Source: Pseudomonadota bacterium (GTDB lineage Bacteria; Pseudomonadota; Alphaproteobacteria; Sphingomonadales; Sphingomonadaceae). From it: a DNA stretch of 64,000 nt. The position numbers and the translations under genes were made by a program. The notes beneath the pieces were generated by a model that saw nothing but the letters and a program-made list of their open reading frames with translations, was not told the DNA's origin and did not search any database. Every line of letters begins with the position of its first letter. Within the stretch, counting starts at the first letter, position 1. Below, one piece after another: positions 18,501-27,745 of this stretch. Where the stretch lies: assembly GCA_021794525.1 (NCBI GenBank), contig JAJYQP010000026.1:1-64000 (forward strand), in the 5' to 3' direction.

Positions 18501-18988
18501 ACGTGGCTGCGGAGGAGCGCGAGGGGAGGGCGGCATCCTGGCTCGCGCGTCAGGCACCCGACCTGGAGGAGGCCGAGCGGGCGGAGGTGCTTGCCGCCGC
18601 ATCCGCGGTGGTCGATGCCCCCGAATTCGCTGCCCTCTTCGGGCCGGATGCACTGGCGGAAGTGCCGCTGGCCGCGACGGTCGGTGGGCAGGTCATCGCG
18701 GGCACCGCCGACCGGCTGCTTATTTCGGACGAGGGAATAACCGTTCTCGACTTCAAGACCGCCCGCCGTCCGCCGACCTCGCTCGATGGTATGCCGGAAA
18801 CGACCCTGCGCCAGATGGCGGCCTATGTCGCGGCGCTGGAGGCGATCTATCCGGGCCGGAAGGTGCGCGCCGCGGTGCTCTATACGCACACCCCGCAACT
18901 CTTCGCCTTGCCGCCGGCACTGATGGACAGCTACAAGATCCGCTTCGAGGAACGGCAGGAAAGCTTTGTCTTCCCGCCCGTTGATTGA
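15518..18988 (+). CDS. addA: Double-strand break repair helicase AddA
   Basis: 1156-residue UvrD/RecB-type helicase with a C-terminal nuclease. Walker A is [17 protein letters not shown] near residue 25; motif Ia is [16 protein letters not shown]; motif II is [14 protein letters not shown]; motif III is [15 protein letters not shown]; motif V/VI are [16 protein letters not shown] and [14 protein letters not shown]. The nuclease core is [10 protein letters not shown] with [11 protein letters not shown]. It partners AddB. ATG 15518 overlaps the addB stop (ATGA); the open frame continues upstream but inside addB. trxA follows after 47 bases. Confidence 0.95.
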   Translation: MSGEVYELRGPQRAAVDPRDSVWLSASAGTGKTQVLSARVLRLLMEEGTDPSSILCLTFTKAGAAEMAVRVGEVLARWVRMDDGNLGRELDHVGAPVSAESRARARSLFARVLDCPGGGLRIDTIHAFAQWLLGAFPGEADILPGTRVMDDRERALLADEMLAELIADADEETLAAIRTMSIRKGADGVRRWLMRCAGTLELWQGPAGWQPPMRERVCALLGLASDADEAGLAAMCGEGSFDTEALRAALDGYRGWSAATATSAVQAIGEWLSSTQSARYAGLDALEEALFYKNGNARLPKSADPAFIAASERVGTAIAAIRDQQRVLALAEFLAPQLEAGRRFALLWDEAKRREGLVDFDDLIRRAASLLSHKAMADWIRYKLDRQFDHILIDEAQDTNAQQWAIIDALTDDFFSGEGARGNRVRTIFTVGDTKQAIFGFQGTSPKNFMAARDRVAARMLGLAESTRDLRERRETRELRDLDLDQSFRTAQHVLQFVDRAIAAIGHANFGLRDAPPRHVGQDRPGLVAQWNLVIDGQGGGEEEGDGAAGWLARHDRMLADRIARQVRHWMDVGFPLVKGEKTGARRAGPGDVMVLVRKRRELASLIVARLYAHGVPVAGVDRLRLGAPLAVKDLMAALRFAVQPLDDLGLACLLVSPLGSWTQEDLLRFGYREPNVRLWHHLRDHADPFVKETVETLREIMRRADFESPQALLHWALTGPMDGRRRLVARLGREANDPIDELLNAAGTYAASHVASLQGFIRWFDAGEGELKREAGASRGQVRVMTVHGSKGLQAPIVILADTAIGPDSPDELALREIGIDGAAGPLVPVPAMAKDERAGPLAAAHEAAAAEAMEEHWRLLYVGMTRAEEALFIAGSLGPREARRGTAHEDSWYARLLPLFDADLNEDPIWGGRREWGALTNSAPVESLVETDAVSVPDWVHWAAPVEARPPRPLAPSGLGEQEAGEPPLPSAALAAAARRGVLIHGLLERLPNVAAEEREGRAASWLARQAPDLEEAERAEVLAAASAVVDAPEFAALFGPDALAEVPLAATVGGQVIAGTADRLLISDEGITVLDFKTARRPPTSLDGMPETTLRQMAAYVAALEAIYPGRKVRAAVLYTHTPQLFALPPALMDSYKIRFEERQESFVFPPVD

Positions 18989-19035
18989 CCGACCGCACCG
19001 CCGATATCGGTGGCCAGACTTACAGGAGAATTGCC

Positions 19036-19356
19036 ATGGCAACTGTTGCCGTCACCGATGCAAGCTTCCAGTCCGACGTCCTTGAAGCGGGCAAGCCCGT
19101 CCTCGTCGATTTCTGGGCCGACTGGTGTGGCCCCTGCAAGATGATCGCGCCCGCGCTGGAAGAACTCAGCGAGGAGCTGGGTGACCGAGTGACCATCGCC
19201 AAGATGGACATCATGGAGAACCCGGGCGTGCCGGGGCAGATGGGGGTCCAGTCGATCCCGTATCTGGTGCTTTTCAAGGACGGCAAACCCGCCGCCAACA
19301 TGCGCGGTGCCGCGCCCAAGAGCCAGCTCAAGAGCTGGCTGGAAGGCGCGCTCTAA
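19036..19356 (+). CDS. trxA: Thioredoxin
   Basis: 106 residues with [14 protein letters not shown], the WCGPC redox site at about residues 31-35, and the usual cis-proline segment, here [11 protein letters not shown]. Most TrxA proteins have Thr after the cis-Pro; Tyr here is a modest deviation. It supplies electrons to ribonucleotide reductase, peroxiredoxins and other disulfides. ACAGGAG precedes ATG 19036 by 7-8 bases; the open frame extends 17 codons upstream with no ribosome site. It follows addA on the same strand, as in many alphaproteobacteria. The stop overlaps the stop of the convergent phosphatase gene by 2 bases. Confidence 0.95.
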   Translation: MATVAVTDASFQSDVLEAGKPVLVDFWADWCGPCKMIAPALEELSEELGDRVTIAKMDIMENPGVPGQMGVQSIPYLVLFKDGKPAANMRGAAPKSQLKSWLEGAL

Positions 19357-20156
19357 AGCGTGCGGTAACGCTCGGCGAGCTCGTCCCACAAGGCCGGGCT
19401 CGCTGCGCCCAACAGGCCGGTGCCGTCAAGGTCATCCACCCGATAGGGTGAGCCATCGGGCCGCGCCGCCTTGCCGCCCGCCTCGTTCAGCCACAGAACG
19501 CCTGCCGCGTGGTCCCAGGCCAGTGTGCGGTTGAAGATCGAGACATCATTGGTGCCGAGCGCGAGGCGCGGATATTGCTCCGCCGCGCAGCGGGGCGTGT
19601 CGACAAGCCGGTAATGCGGCGCGACATGCGCGCGGACCCGTTCGCGCTCCTCCGGGTCCATGAAGATGGTCGAGATGGCGGCAACGGGCGGCGTTGCGCC
19701 GGAAGACTGCGCCCTCACCTTCTCGTCCCCGATAAAGGCGCCCGTGCCGCGATGCGCGATGCACAGCCTTCGCGAGGGAACGTCGAAGATCCAGCCGGCA
19801 TGCGCCTCGCCGCCCGATGCCATCGCGATGAGAATGCCGAAAGGCGGCTTGCCGTGCGCGAAATTGTGCGTGCCGTCGATGGGATCGACGATCCAGCAAT
19901 CGCCGGACAACCGTTCGAGCACGGAAGGGTCGGCGTGGGCGGCCTCTTCGCCCACGATGTGGAGGCCGGGAATGAGCGCCGACAGCCCCTCTTCCAGTAT
20001 CGCCTCGGCCTCGCGATCGGCGATGGTGACAAGATCGTCCTCCGCCTTGGCGAGAATTTCGTCGGCAGCGAGGCGCTGGTAGCGGGGCATGATCGCCTCG
20101 TCCGCCACCCGGTTGAGCAGGCGTTCGATCCCCGAGTGAAGTGCGCGGCGGCTCAC
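19353..20156 (-). CDS. Inositol monophosphatase family protein
   Basis: 267 residues of the Li-sensitive phosphatase superfamily. The first metal site is HIVGEEAAH, the second [17 protein letters not shown], and the third [17 protein letters not shown] (WDxAAG). Substrates in this family include inositol-1-phosphate, 3'-phosphoadenosine phosphates and histidinol phosphate; alphaproteobacterial HisN belongs here, and the argJ neighbour hints at an amino-acid role, but I cannot decide. Start is GTG 20156, which overlaps the argJ stop by 4 bases (GTGA), implying one minus-strand transcript argJ-phosphatase. It is convergent with trxA. Confidence 0.85.
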   Translation of the reverse strand: MSRRALHSGIERLLNRVADEAIMPRYQRLAADEILAKAEDDLVTIADREAEAILEEGLSALIPGLHIVGEEAAHADPSVLERLSGDCWIVDPIDGTHNFAHGKPPFGILIAMASGGEAHAGWIFDVPSRRLCIAHRGTGAFIGDEKVRAQSSGATPPVAAISTIFMDPEERERVRAHVAPHYRLVDTPRCAAEQYPRLALGTNDVSIFNRTLAWDHAAGVLWLNEAGGKAARPDGSPYRVDDLDGTGLLGAASPALWDELAERYRTL

Positions 20157-21379
20157 GAGCGGTAGTCGGCGTTGATCGAGATGTAGCCGTGAGTGAGATC
20201 GCAGGTCCACACGGTCGCCATGCCCTCGCCGAGGCCGAGATCGACTTCGATGCTCACGTCCTGTCCCTTGAGATGCGCGGCGACCGGGGCCTCGTCGTAA
20301 TCGGGGAGCGGCTGGCCGTCCCGCGCCGCCCAGACGCCGCCGAAGCCGATCGAGAGCCGGTCGCGGTCGGCAGGCTCTCCGGCCTTGCCCACGGCCATGA
20401 CGATGCGCCCCCAGTTAGCGTCCTCTCCCGCGATCGCGGTCTTCACCAGCGGCGAATTGGCGATCGCGAGACCGACGCGGCGCGCGCTTTCGTCGCTGGT
20501 CGCGCCGGTCACGCGGATCGCGATGAATTTCTGGGCGCCCTCACCATCGCGCACCACGCGATGGGCGAGATCGCGGCACACCTGCCGGAGCGCCGCGTAA
20601 AAGGCGTCGGCCCCGGGGCTGTCCCAGCTTTCGAGCACCGCGTTGCCCGCCTTGCCGGTCGCCAGCAATAGCACGGTGTCGCTGGTCGAGGTATCGCCAT
20701 CGACGGTAATGCAGGAAAAGCTCTCCGCGTTCGCCTTGGCGAGCATCTCCTGCAGGAAACCGGGCGCGACTGCCGCATCGGTGGCGATATAGCCGAGCAT
20801 CGTTGCCATGTCGGGTGCGATCATGCCGCTGCCCTTGATGATCCCGGCCAGTTCCACCCGGACCGGCCCGACCAGTGCCGAGGCGCCGGCCCCCTTGGTG
20901 AAAGTGTCGGTGGTGCCGATGGCGCTCGCCGCATCCTCCCAGTCACAGGGTTCCGCCGCAATCGCCGCCGCGATCCCGGCGCGCGCCTTGTCCTGGGGAA
21001 GCGGCACGCCGATCACCCCGGTGCTGGAGACGAAGACGTCGCTGGGCTGGCAACCGTAATGTGCCGCCACCTGCGCCATGATCGCCTCCACCGCCTCTCG
21101 CCCGCGATAGCCGGTGAAGGCGTTGGAGTTGCCCGCGTTGACGACCACGGCGCGCGCCCGGCCCAACCGCGCCTGCTCGCGCCCCAGCTCCACCTCGCTC
21201 GAACAGCAGACGTTGCGGGTGAAAACCCCGGCAACCGCGGTGCCCTTGGCGCATTCGATCAGGGTCAGGTCCGCCCGGTCCCAATCCTTGTAGCGCGCCC
21301 GCGCGACGCGCAGCGTGATGCCGTCGATGGCGGGAAGCGCGGGGAAGGGGCGGGCGAGGGGGGAGGTGGAGGCAGTCAT
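20153..21379 (-). CDS. argJ: Bifunctional ornithine acetyltransferase / N-acetylglutamate synthase
   Basis: 408-residue proenzyme. ArgJ transfers acetyl from N-acetylornithine to glutamate in the cyclic arginine pathway and may also use acetyl-CoA. The self-cleavage site is KGSGMIAPDMATMLGY, where cut before Thr193 exposes the nucleophile of the beta chain. NAGNSNAFTG, VSSTGVIGVPLP and the C-terminal [13 protein letters not shown] are family signatures. Whether it is mono- or bifunctional cannot be read by eye. The start is ATG 21379; it diverges from the small exported ORF ahead of secA. It overlaps the downstream phosphatase gene by 4 bases. Confidence 0.96.
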   Translation of the reverse strand: MTASTSPLARPFPALPAIDGITLRVARARYKDWDRADLTLIECAKGTAVAGVFTRNVCCSSEVELGREQARLGRARAVVVNAGNSNAFTGYRGREAVEAIMAQVAAHYGCQPSDVFVSSTGVIGVPLPQDKARAGIAAAIAAEPCDWEDAASAIGTTDTFTKGAGASALVGPVRVELAGIIKGSGMIAPDMATMLGYIATDAAVAPGFLQEMLAKANAESFSCITVDGDTSTSDTVLLLATGKAGNAVLESWDSPGADAFYAALRQVCRDLAHRVVRDGEGAQKFIAIRVTGATSDESARRVGLAIANSPLVKTAIAGEDANWGRIVMAVGKAGEPADRDRLSIGFGGVWAARDGQPLPDYDEAPVAAHLKGQDVSIEVDLGLGEGMATVWTCDLTHGYISINADYRS

Positions 21380-21455
21380 CCTCTCACCGCCCTATCTTGG
21401 GGCACAGGCGAGAACAACGCGCTTTTGACCGTGGATTTTTAACCCGGGTGTCCCT

Positions 21456-21737
21456 ATGTGCGCCTCAGCCATGTTGCGCCGCCTCCTCGCCTGCCTTGCC
21501 CTGCTCACCGGCCTCGCCGCCGCGGGCGCGCCTGCCCAGGCTGAGGTCGCCGCGGCGCTATCCTCCCGCGTGGTCGCGACGGTACGGGCGGACGTGGGGA
21601 CAAGCCAGTCGGCAGCGATCGTCGCCCGCACGCTCCCCGCGCGCCCTGCAGCGATCGAAGCGCCGGAAGTTTCCGATAGGCTTGGCGCCACAGCCGCACC
21701 CACAGTCTATCCCGGCATCGACCGCGCGCGCGAATAG
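21456..21737 (+). CDS. Small exported protein upstream of secA
   Basis: 93 codons from ATG 21456 (or 88 from ATG 21471). A clear signal peptide (LRRLLACLALLTGLAAAGAPAQA) is followed by about 60 mostly Ala/Val/Arg residues ending PTVYPGIDRARE. No family recognised. It is the only plus-strand gene between argJ and secA and ends 93 bases before secA. A short exported ORF ahead of secA recalls SecM/VemP-type secretion monitors, but no known arrest motif (such as the SecM FxxxxWIxxxxGIRAGP pattern or RAPP/RAPG) is present, so that role is only a hypothesis. It could also be a plain hypothetical or spurious ORF in high-GC DNA. Confidence 0.5.
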   Translation: MCASAMLRRLLACLALLTGLAAAGAPAQAEVAAALSSRVVATVRADVGTSQSAAIVARTLPARPAAIEAPEVSDRLGATAAPTVYPGIDRARE

Positions 21738-21830
21738 CGCGCCAGTTTCTTTCACCGACCCGATTGAGGCCGGGAGCGCCGACGCGCGCCCGGTCGCAGC
21801 CAAATAGAATTTGCCGAAAGCTCCGTTCCC

Positions 21831-24587
21831 ATGTTCCAGACCGTCATGAAATCCCTCTTCGGCTCGTCCAACGACCGCTACGTCAAGTCGATGGGCAAGA
21901 CCGTCCAGCTCATCAATTCCCTCGAGCCGCAGCTCCAGGCGATGACCGATGACGAGCTGCGCGCCCAGACCGACAAGTTCCGTCACCAGCTCGCCAACGG
22001 CAAGACGCTCGACGATATCCTGCCCGAAGCCTTCGCCACCGTGCGTGAGGCTTCGGTCCGTGTCCTCGGCATGCGCCATTTCGACGTGCAGATGATCGGC
22101 GGGATCGTCCTCCACCGCGGCGAGATCGCCGAAATGCGCACGGGCGAGGGCAAGACGCTGGTGGCCACGCTCGCCACCTATCTCAACGCCATCGAGGGCA
22201 AGGGCGTCCACGTCGTCACCGTCAACGATTACCTTGCCACCCGCGACGCGGAATGGATGGGCCGCCTGCACCAGTTCCTCGGCCTGACCATCGGCGTCGT
22301 CGTGCCGAACATGAACGAGTTCGAGAAGCGCGACGCCTACAATGCCGACATCACCTACGGCACGAACAACGAGTTCGGCTTCGACTACCTGCGGGACAAC
22401 ATGAAGCACGAGCGGGGCGAGATGGTGCAGCGCCCCTTCAACTTCGCGATCGTCGACGAGGTGGATTCGATCCTGATCGACGAGGCGCGTACCCCGCTGA
22501 TCATCTCCGGACCGACGGAGGACAAGCAGGATCTCTACATCGCGGTCGATAGCATCGTGAAGGGCATCGAACCCGAGTGGTACGAGGCCGACGAGAAGAC
22601 CAAGAACATCACCTGGACCGAGGAAGGCACCGACCGGATCGAGGAGCGTCTGCGCGAGGCGGGCCTGCTGGAGACCGAGAACCTCTACGACGTCGAGAAC
22701 ACGCAGGTCGTCCACCACCTCGATCAGGCGCTCAAGGCGAACATCATGTTCAAGCGCGACATCGACTACATCGTGAAGGACGACAAGATCGTCATCATCG
22801 ATGAATTCACCGGGCGCATGATGGAGGGCCGTCGCTGGTCGAACGGGCTGCATCAGGCGGTCGAGGCGAAGGAAGGCGTCAAGATCGAGCCCGAGAACCA
22901 AACGATGGCCTCGATCACCTTCCAGAACTATTTCCGTATGTATCCCAAGCTTGCCGGCATGACCGGCACCGCCGCCACCGAGGCGGGTGAATTCTGGGAC
23001 ATCTACAAGCTCAACGTCGCCGAAATCCCGACCAACCGTCCGGTGCAGCGGATCGACGAGGAGGATCAGTTCTACAAGAACACGATGGACAAGTTTCAGG
23101 CCATCGCCGTCGCGATCCGCGAGAAGAACCAGATCGGTCAGCCGGTGCTGGTCGGCACGGTCTCCATCGAGAAGTCGGAACTTTTGAGCAGCTTCCTCGA
23201 GAAGGAGGGGGTCAAGCACTCGGTCCTCAACGCCCGCTTCCACGAGCAGGAGGCGCATATCGTGGCGCAGGCGGGCCGCCTCGGTGCGGTTACCATCGCC
23301 ACCAACATGGCCGGGCGCGGCACCGATATCCAGCTCGGCGGCAATGTCGAGTTCCGGGTCGAGGACGAATTGCGCGATATGGCAGACGGGCCGGAGCGCG
23401 ATGCCGCGATCGAGCGTATCAAGGCCGAGATCGCGGCCGAGAAGCAGCAGGTGATAGAGGCGGGCGGCCTGTTCGTGCTCGGCACCGAGCGCCACGAAAG
23501 CCGCCGTATCGACAACCAGCTGCGCGGTCGCTCGGGCCGCCAGGGCGACCCGGGGCTAAGCCGGTTCTACCTCTGCCTCGAGGACGACCTGCTGCGCATC
23601 TTCGGGCCCGACACGCTGTTTTCCAAGATGATGAACGCCAATCTCGCCGACGGCGAGGCGATCGGGTCCAAGTGGCTCTCCAAGGCCATCGAGACCGCCC
23701 AGAAGAAGGTCGAAGCGCGCAACTTCGAGATGCGCAAGCAGGTCGTCGAATACGACAATGTCATGAACGACCAGCGCAAGGTTATCTACGAGCAGCGCGC
23801 CGAGATCATGGATGCCGAGGCGGTCGACGATGTCGTGCTCGATATGCGCCATGACGCGATCAATGCCATCGTCGGGGAGGCGTGCCCGCCGGGCTCCTAT
23901 CCCGAACAGTGGGACATTGCAGGTCTGAACGAGAAGCTGGCCGAGAAGTTCGGGCTCAATCCGCCCATCGACGAATGGCTGACCGAAGATCGCATCGAGC
24001 CTGAGATCATCGAGGAGCGCATCACCGCTGAAGCCGACGCTGTAATGGAGGCCAAGCTTGCGCAGGTCGATCCACAGCGCTGGCGTTCGTTCGAGAAGTC
24101 GATGTTGCTGCGCACCCTCGACCATCACTGGAAGGAGCATCTCGCCACGCTCGACGCATTGCGCCAGGTGGTGTGGCTGCGTGCGCACGCCCAGAAACAG
24201 CCGATCAACGAATACAAGCAGGAAGCCTTCGGGCTGTTCGAGCGCATGCTCGACGTCCTGCGCGAGGATGTGACGGGCCAGTTGCTGACGCTGGACATCG
24301 CGCCATCGGCGCCGATGCCAGTGCCATCGGAAGTGCTGGCGGGGCTGCCGGACTTCCTGACCGGCCACATCGACCCGCTGACCGGGCTCGACAATTCGGA
24401 CGATGGCGACGGCTCGCGGTTCAACCCGCAGCTGTTCGGCTCGCTCGCCGGCAGCCCGCGCGGCGAAGCCGGACCGGGCGGGGTGGCCGACAATCCCTGG
24501 GCCGGGCAGGAGATCAGCCGCAACGCGCCGTGTCCCTGCGGCTCGGGTAACAAGTACAAGCATTGCCACGGGGCGCTGGCGGCCTAG
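21831..24587 (+). CDS. secA: Preprotein translocase ATPase SecA
   Basis: 918 residues. The motor that drives unfolded preproteins through SecYEG. DEAD motor features: Walker [11 protein letters not shown] near residue 103, Walker [18 protein letters not shown], the second nucleotide domain [15 protein letters not shown] and [18 protein letters not shown]. The two-helix finger and scaffold follow, and the C-terminus has an intact SEC-C zinc motif [14 protein letters not shown] for SecB/phospholipid binding. ATG 21831 is used; MKSLFGSS five codons in is an alternative. The ribosome site is weak, which would fit regulated or coupled translation. The TSUP gene follows after 16 bases. Confidence 0.98.
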   Translation: MFQTVMKSLFGSSNDRYVKSMGKTVQLINSLEPQLQAMTDDELRAQTDKFRHQLANGKTLDDILPEAFATVREASVRVLGMRHFDVQMIGGIVLHRGEIAEMRTGEGKTLVATLATYLNAIEGKGVHVVTVNDYLATRDAEWMGRLHQFLGLTIGVVVPNMNEFEKRDAYNADITYGTNNEFGFDYLRDNMKHERGEMVQRPFNFAIVDEVDSILIDEARTPLIISGPTEDKQDLYIAVDSIVKGIEPEWYEADEKTKNITWTEEGTDRIEERLREAGLLETENLYDVENTQVVHHLDQALKANIMFKRDIDYIVKDDKIVIIDEFTGRMMEGRRWSNGLHQAVEAKEGVKIEPENQTMASITFQNYFRMYPKLAGMTGTAATEAGEFWDIYKLNVAEIPTNRPVQRIDEEDQFYKNTMDKFQAIAVAIREKNQIGQPVLVGTVSIEKSELLSSFLEKEGVKHSVLNARFHEQEAHIVAQAGRLGAVTIATNMAGRGTDIQLGGNVEFRVEDELRDMADGPERDAAIERIKAEIAAEKQQVIEAGGLFVLGTERHESRRIDNQLRGRSGRQGDPGLSRFYLCLEDDLLRIFGPDTLFSKMMNANLADGEAIGSKWLSKAIETAQKKVEARNFEMRKQVVEYDNVMNDQRKVIYEQRAEIMDAEAVDDVVLDMRHDAINAIVGEACPPGSYPEQWDIAGLNEKLAEKFGLNPPIDEWLTEDRIEPEIIEERITAEADAVMEAKLAQVDPQRWRSFEKSMLLRTLDHHWKEHLATLDALRQVVWLRAHAQKQPINEYKQEAFGLFERMLDVLREDVTGQLLTLDIAPSAPMPVPSEVLAGLPDFLTGHIDPLTGLDNSDDGDGSRFNPQLFGSLAGSPRGEAGPGGVADNPWAGQEISRNAPCPCGSGNKYKHCHGALAA

Positions 24588-24603
24588 CCTGACGCTCGCG
24601 CAG

Positions 24604-25335
24604 ATGTGGCTCGTCGCTGCCTTCTTCGGGACCGCGCTGCTCTATGCCAGCGTCGGGTATGGCGGCGGGTCGACCTACAACGCGCTGCTGGCGTTGTCCG
24701 GCACCGATTATCGCCTGCTGCCGGCAATAGCGCTGGCGTGCAACATCGTGGTCGTCGCGGGCGGCACGGTCCGCTTTGCGAGGGCGGGGATCACCCCGTG
24801 GCGAGGCGCGCTGGTGCTCACCGCGATCGCTGCCCCGGCAGCATTCCTCGGCGGGGTGATTCCGATCGGCAAGGAGGCCTTCATGACGATCCTGGGTGTG
24901 GCGCTCGTCCTGACGGCGCTGACGCTGCTGCTGCCGGTCGCGGACGCCGCGGGAGAGCCGGCACGCGGCACGCGCTGGATGCCGGTGCTATCGCTTCCCA
25001 TCGGCTTCCTGGCGGGGCTCGTCGGCATTGGCGGAGGGATTTTCCTTGCCCCGCTCCTCCACCTCACACGGTGGAGCAACGCGCGGGCTATCGCCGCCAC
25101 CGCCAGCCTTTTCATCCTCGTCAATTCGTTGTTCGGCCTTGCTGGCCAGCTGCTGAAAGGTGGCCTCGACCGCCTCGGCGCCGCGGTGACCCTGGGCCTC
25201 CCGCTTCTGGTCGCGGTGGCGATCGGCGGACAGATTGGCAGCCATCTCGCCGCGCGCGTGCTGCCGCCCAAGGGCATCCGCTGGCTCACGGCCGTGCTCA
25301 CCGCCTGGGTGGGCGCCCGCTTGCTGCTGACTTAG
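24604..25335 (+). CDS. TSUP/TauE-SafE family permease
   Basis: 243 residues, seven to eight hydrophobic segments in two similar halves. Each half carries the TSUP signature: ASVGYGGGSTYNALL in the first and GLVGIGGGIFLAPLLHL in the second. Family members export or import organosulfur compounds such as sulfite or sulfoacetate; the substrate cannot be told. ATG 24604 is the first Met after the secA stop; there may be an alternative non-ATG start a few codons earlier. It is close behind secA but functionally unrelated by known roles. Confidence 0.85.
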   Translation: MWLVAAFFGTALLYASVGYGGGSTYNALLALSGTDYRLLPAIALACNIVVVAGGTVRFARAGITPWRGALVLTAIAAPAAFLGGVIPIGKEAFMTILGVALVLTALTLLLPVADAAGEPARGTRWMPVLSLPIGFLAGLVGIGGGIFLAPLLHLTRWSNARAIAATASLFILVNSLFGLAGQLLKGGLDRLGAAVTLGLPLLVAVAIGGQIGSHLAARVLPPKGIRWLTAVLTAWVGARLLLT

Positions 25336-25342
25336 TGGAAAG

Positions 25343-25417
25343 TGGCTCCCCGAGTTGGATTCGAACCAACGACCAAGTGATTAACAGTCACCTACTCTAC
25401 CGCTGAGCTATCGGGGA
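25343..25417 (-). tRNA. tRNA-Asn(GTT)
   Basis: Reads on the minus strand as TCCCCGATAGCTCAGCGG... with acceptor stem TCCCCGA/TCGGGGA, discriminator G and encoded CCA. The anticodon loop is CTGTTAA (anticodon GTT) within GTGA...TCAC, and the T-loop is TTCGAAT. All arms pair. It lies between the TSUP gene and nadK. Confidence 0.97.
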
Positions 25418-25501
25418 GCAGCCGGATCGGCAGGAGCGCGCCTATATGAAGGCCGTGTCGCTTTGGCAAGCCGCTTGGCGCGGGAAAATCGCAGCGATGC
25501 T

Positions 25502-26281
25502 CTAAAAGACGAATTGCTCGGCCACGATGCGCTCATCGAGCGAGTGGCCCGGATCGAAAAGCAGGGTCAGCCTGCGGTCGGCCGCCACCCTGACCCGAAC
25601 CTCCACCACGTCGCGGACTTCCTTCTGGTCCGCCACTGCCGACACCGGGCGCTTGTCGGGCTCCTTGACCGTCAGGCCAATAGTATAGCGGTCGGGCAGG
25701 ATCGCGCCCCGCCAGCGCCTTGGGCGAAAGGCGCTGATCGGGGTGAGAGCAAGCAGCCGGGAATCGAGCGGCAGGATCGGGCCGCTTGCGGACAGGTTGT
25801 AGGCGGTGGAACCCGCCGGCGTCGCTACGAGCACACCGTCGCAGACCAGTTCCTCGATCCGTACCTTGTCGTTGACGAGAACCTGGATCTTGGCGGTCTG
25901 GCGGGTTTCGCGCAGCAGCGACACCTCGTTGATGGCGCAGTAGCCGTGCCGTTGTCCGTCGCTGGTGATCGCTTCCATCGCGAGCGGATCGATATGATGC
26001 TCCCGCGCTTTCGCGATGCGCGTCAGGAGCTTCTCGGGCGAACGGTTGCGATTCATCAGGAACCCGACCGTGCCGAGGTTCACGCCGTAGACCGGCAGGA
26101 TTTTTCCGCTGTCGAGCATCGCGTGCAGCGTCTGTAGAAGGAACCCGTCTCCGCCGACGACCACCACTGCTTCAGCCTCGTCAGGCTCAACCCATTCGAA
26201 AAGCGTGCGAAAATTGTCCGCAGCAGCCTGCGCTTTCTCGGTTTCGGAGACCACCAGCGCGAGGCGCGAAAATTCCGGCAT
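25502..26281 (-). CDS. nadK: NAD kinase
   Basis: 259 residues, making NADP from NAD and ATP. The kinase motif VVVVGGDGFLLQTLH (GGDG at 43-46) and the NAD-binding ELVCDGVLVATPAGSTAYN with SASGPILP are diagnostic. NEVSLLRE supplies the conserved Asn-Glu. Start ATG 26281 follows GGGGGA by about 5 bases. The open frame continues upstream into the divergent intergenic region but lacks family residues there. Divergent from the EAL gene at 26405; tRNA-Asn lies downstream on the same strand. Confidence 0.95.
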   Translation of the reverse strand: MPEFSRLALVVSETEKAQAAADNFRTLFEWVEPDEAEAVVVVGGDGFLLQTLHAMLDSGKILPVYGVNLGTVGFLMNRNRSPEKLLTRIAKAREHHIDPLAMEAITSDGQRHGYCAINEVSLLRETRQTAKIQVLVNDKVRIEELVCDGVLVATPAGSTAYNLSASGPILPLDSRLLALTPISAFRPRRWRGAILPDRYTIGLTVKEPDKRPVSAVADQKEVRDVVEVRVRVAADRRLTLLFDPGHSLDERIVAEQFVF

Positions 26282-26404
26282 TGTTCCCCCGCAGGACACG
26301 GCTATGAGGTTGCTGGCCAACGCCGGTGTGGACAAGTCTATGGAGCCAGACGAAGTTTGGCAACGCGCGTGTAAGCTCCGGCACGGGTACGCACTGGAGA
26401 AACG

Positions 26405-27736
26405 ATGATCGCGCTCGAAAAAGGAGCCGACGAGGATATGGCCGGCGACAGGCGTGATGCGCTGACCGGGTTGATCGACGCGACCCAGGCGAAGGCGCGC
26501 ATCGCTCGCTGGCTGGACGAGTGGCGAGCGGGCATCAGCGGGTCTCCGCTCCACGCGATGCTGATCGCGGTGGGGCGGATCGACACAGTCAACCTTGCCT
26601 ATGGCGCTACGACCGGCGACACCGCGCTGGTCGAGATCGCGCAGAGGCTCGCCCACTTCGCGACCGACGAATTCGAGACCGGCGACTGGTTCGCCGCGCG
26701 TGTGGCGGGGGGCACGTTCCTGCTCGTTGCCCGCGAAAGTTGCAGCCGCGAGCGCTGGCAGTGGTTCGCAGAGGCGTTAGCCGATGCCATCGCCATGCCG
26801 ATCCTGTCCGATACCGGCGGCGCCGTTCGTCTATGGCCGCGTGTGGCACTGATGCGCGCTGTCGAAGGGGACGAGCCGGGGGGCATTCTCGATCAGCTCG
26901 CCAACGCGCTTCATCGCGCCAAGGAAGAGCGCGGGCGGCGGGTCGCCTGGGTTTCGGGCGAACTGGCCCATGTCGGCGTCTCCAACCAGCAACTCGAGGC
27001 AGATATGCTCGCCGCCATCGACCGCGGCGAGATCGAGATCGTCTTCCAGCCGCAATATGCGATGGCGGATGACCGCATCGTCGGCGCGGAGGCGCTGGCG
27101 CGCTGGCAGCATCCGGAGATCGGCCGTCTTGGCGCCAATACGCTTTTCACCCTGGCCGAGCGCACCGACCATGTCGCGCAGCTGTCCCGGCACATTGCCG
27201 ACCGTGCGTTGGCGCTCGCTGCCGAGTGGCCCGCGGGCATGAGACTGGCCATCAACGTCACCCCCGCGGATCTTGCGGCCGCGACCTTTCCGATCGACTT
27301 TCTCGGGCTGCTGGAGCGCCATGGCTTTCCCGCGGAGCGCCTTACGATCGAGATTACCGAGCAGGTGCTGCTCGCGGATCTCGAAGAGGTCGCTCGTGCG
27401 CTCGCCCCGCTCACGCAAGCCGGGGTCACTATCGCGCTCGACGATTTCGGCGCCGGCTACAGCAATTTCCGCTATCTGAAGCTGCTCCCGATCGACAAGA
27501 TCAAGCTCGACCGGTCGATGGTCGAAGGCATCGCGGAGGATCCGCGCGACTTGGCCGTGCTGCGGGCGATAACCGCCATGGCGAGCGCGCTCGACCTGAA
27601 AGTCGTCGCGGAAGGGGTCGAAGACGAAGCGCAGCACGCCGTGCTGATGGGCGAGGGGATCGAAACCTATCAGGGCTTCCTGCGATCGGTTCCGGTAGGG
27701 CAGGCGGATTTCCTCGCGCTGGCCAGCCACGGCTGA
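26405..27736 (+). CDS. Degenerate GGDEF - EAL domain c-di-GMP phosphodiesterase
   Basis: 443 residues, no membrane segment. The N-terminal half keeps a GGDEF-like fold (DALTGLIDATQ, LIAVGRIDTVN) but the active site reads VAGGTFLL (101-105), so cyclase activity is unlikely. The EAL domain (about 195-440) looks catalytically complete: EAL at 229-231, Asn284, Glu316, DDFG 346-349, Lys366/368 and AEGVE 402-406, followed by QGFLRSVPV. It therefore should hydrolyse c-di-GMP to pGpG; the degenerate GGDEF part may sense GTP, which is known for such hybrids. ATG 26405 has GGAG 6-7 bases ahead. Convergent with mfd 9 bases downstream. Confidence 0.9.
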   Translation: MIALEKGADEDMAGDRRDALTGLIDATQAKARIARWLDEWRAGISGSPLHAMLIAVGRIDTVNLAYGATTGDTALVEIAQRLAHFATDEFETGDWFAARVAGGTFLLVARESCSRERWQWFAEALADAIAMPILSDTGGAVRLWPRVALMRAVEGDEPGGILDQLANALHRAKEERGRRVAWVSGELAHVGVSNQQLEADMLAAIDRGEIEIVFQPQYAMADDRIVGAEALARWQHPEIGRLGANTLFTLAERTDHVAQLSRHIADRALALAAEWPAGMRLAINVTPADLAAATFPIDFLGLLERHGFPAERLTIEITEQVLLADLEEVARALAPLTQAGVTIALDDFGAGYSNFRYLKLLPIDKIKLDRSMVEGIAEDPRDLAVLRAITAMASALDLKVVAEGVEDEAQHAVLMGEGIETYQGFLRSVPVGQADFLALASHG

Positions 27737-27745
27737 CGGGCGCGA

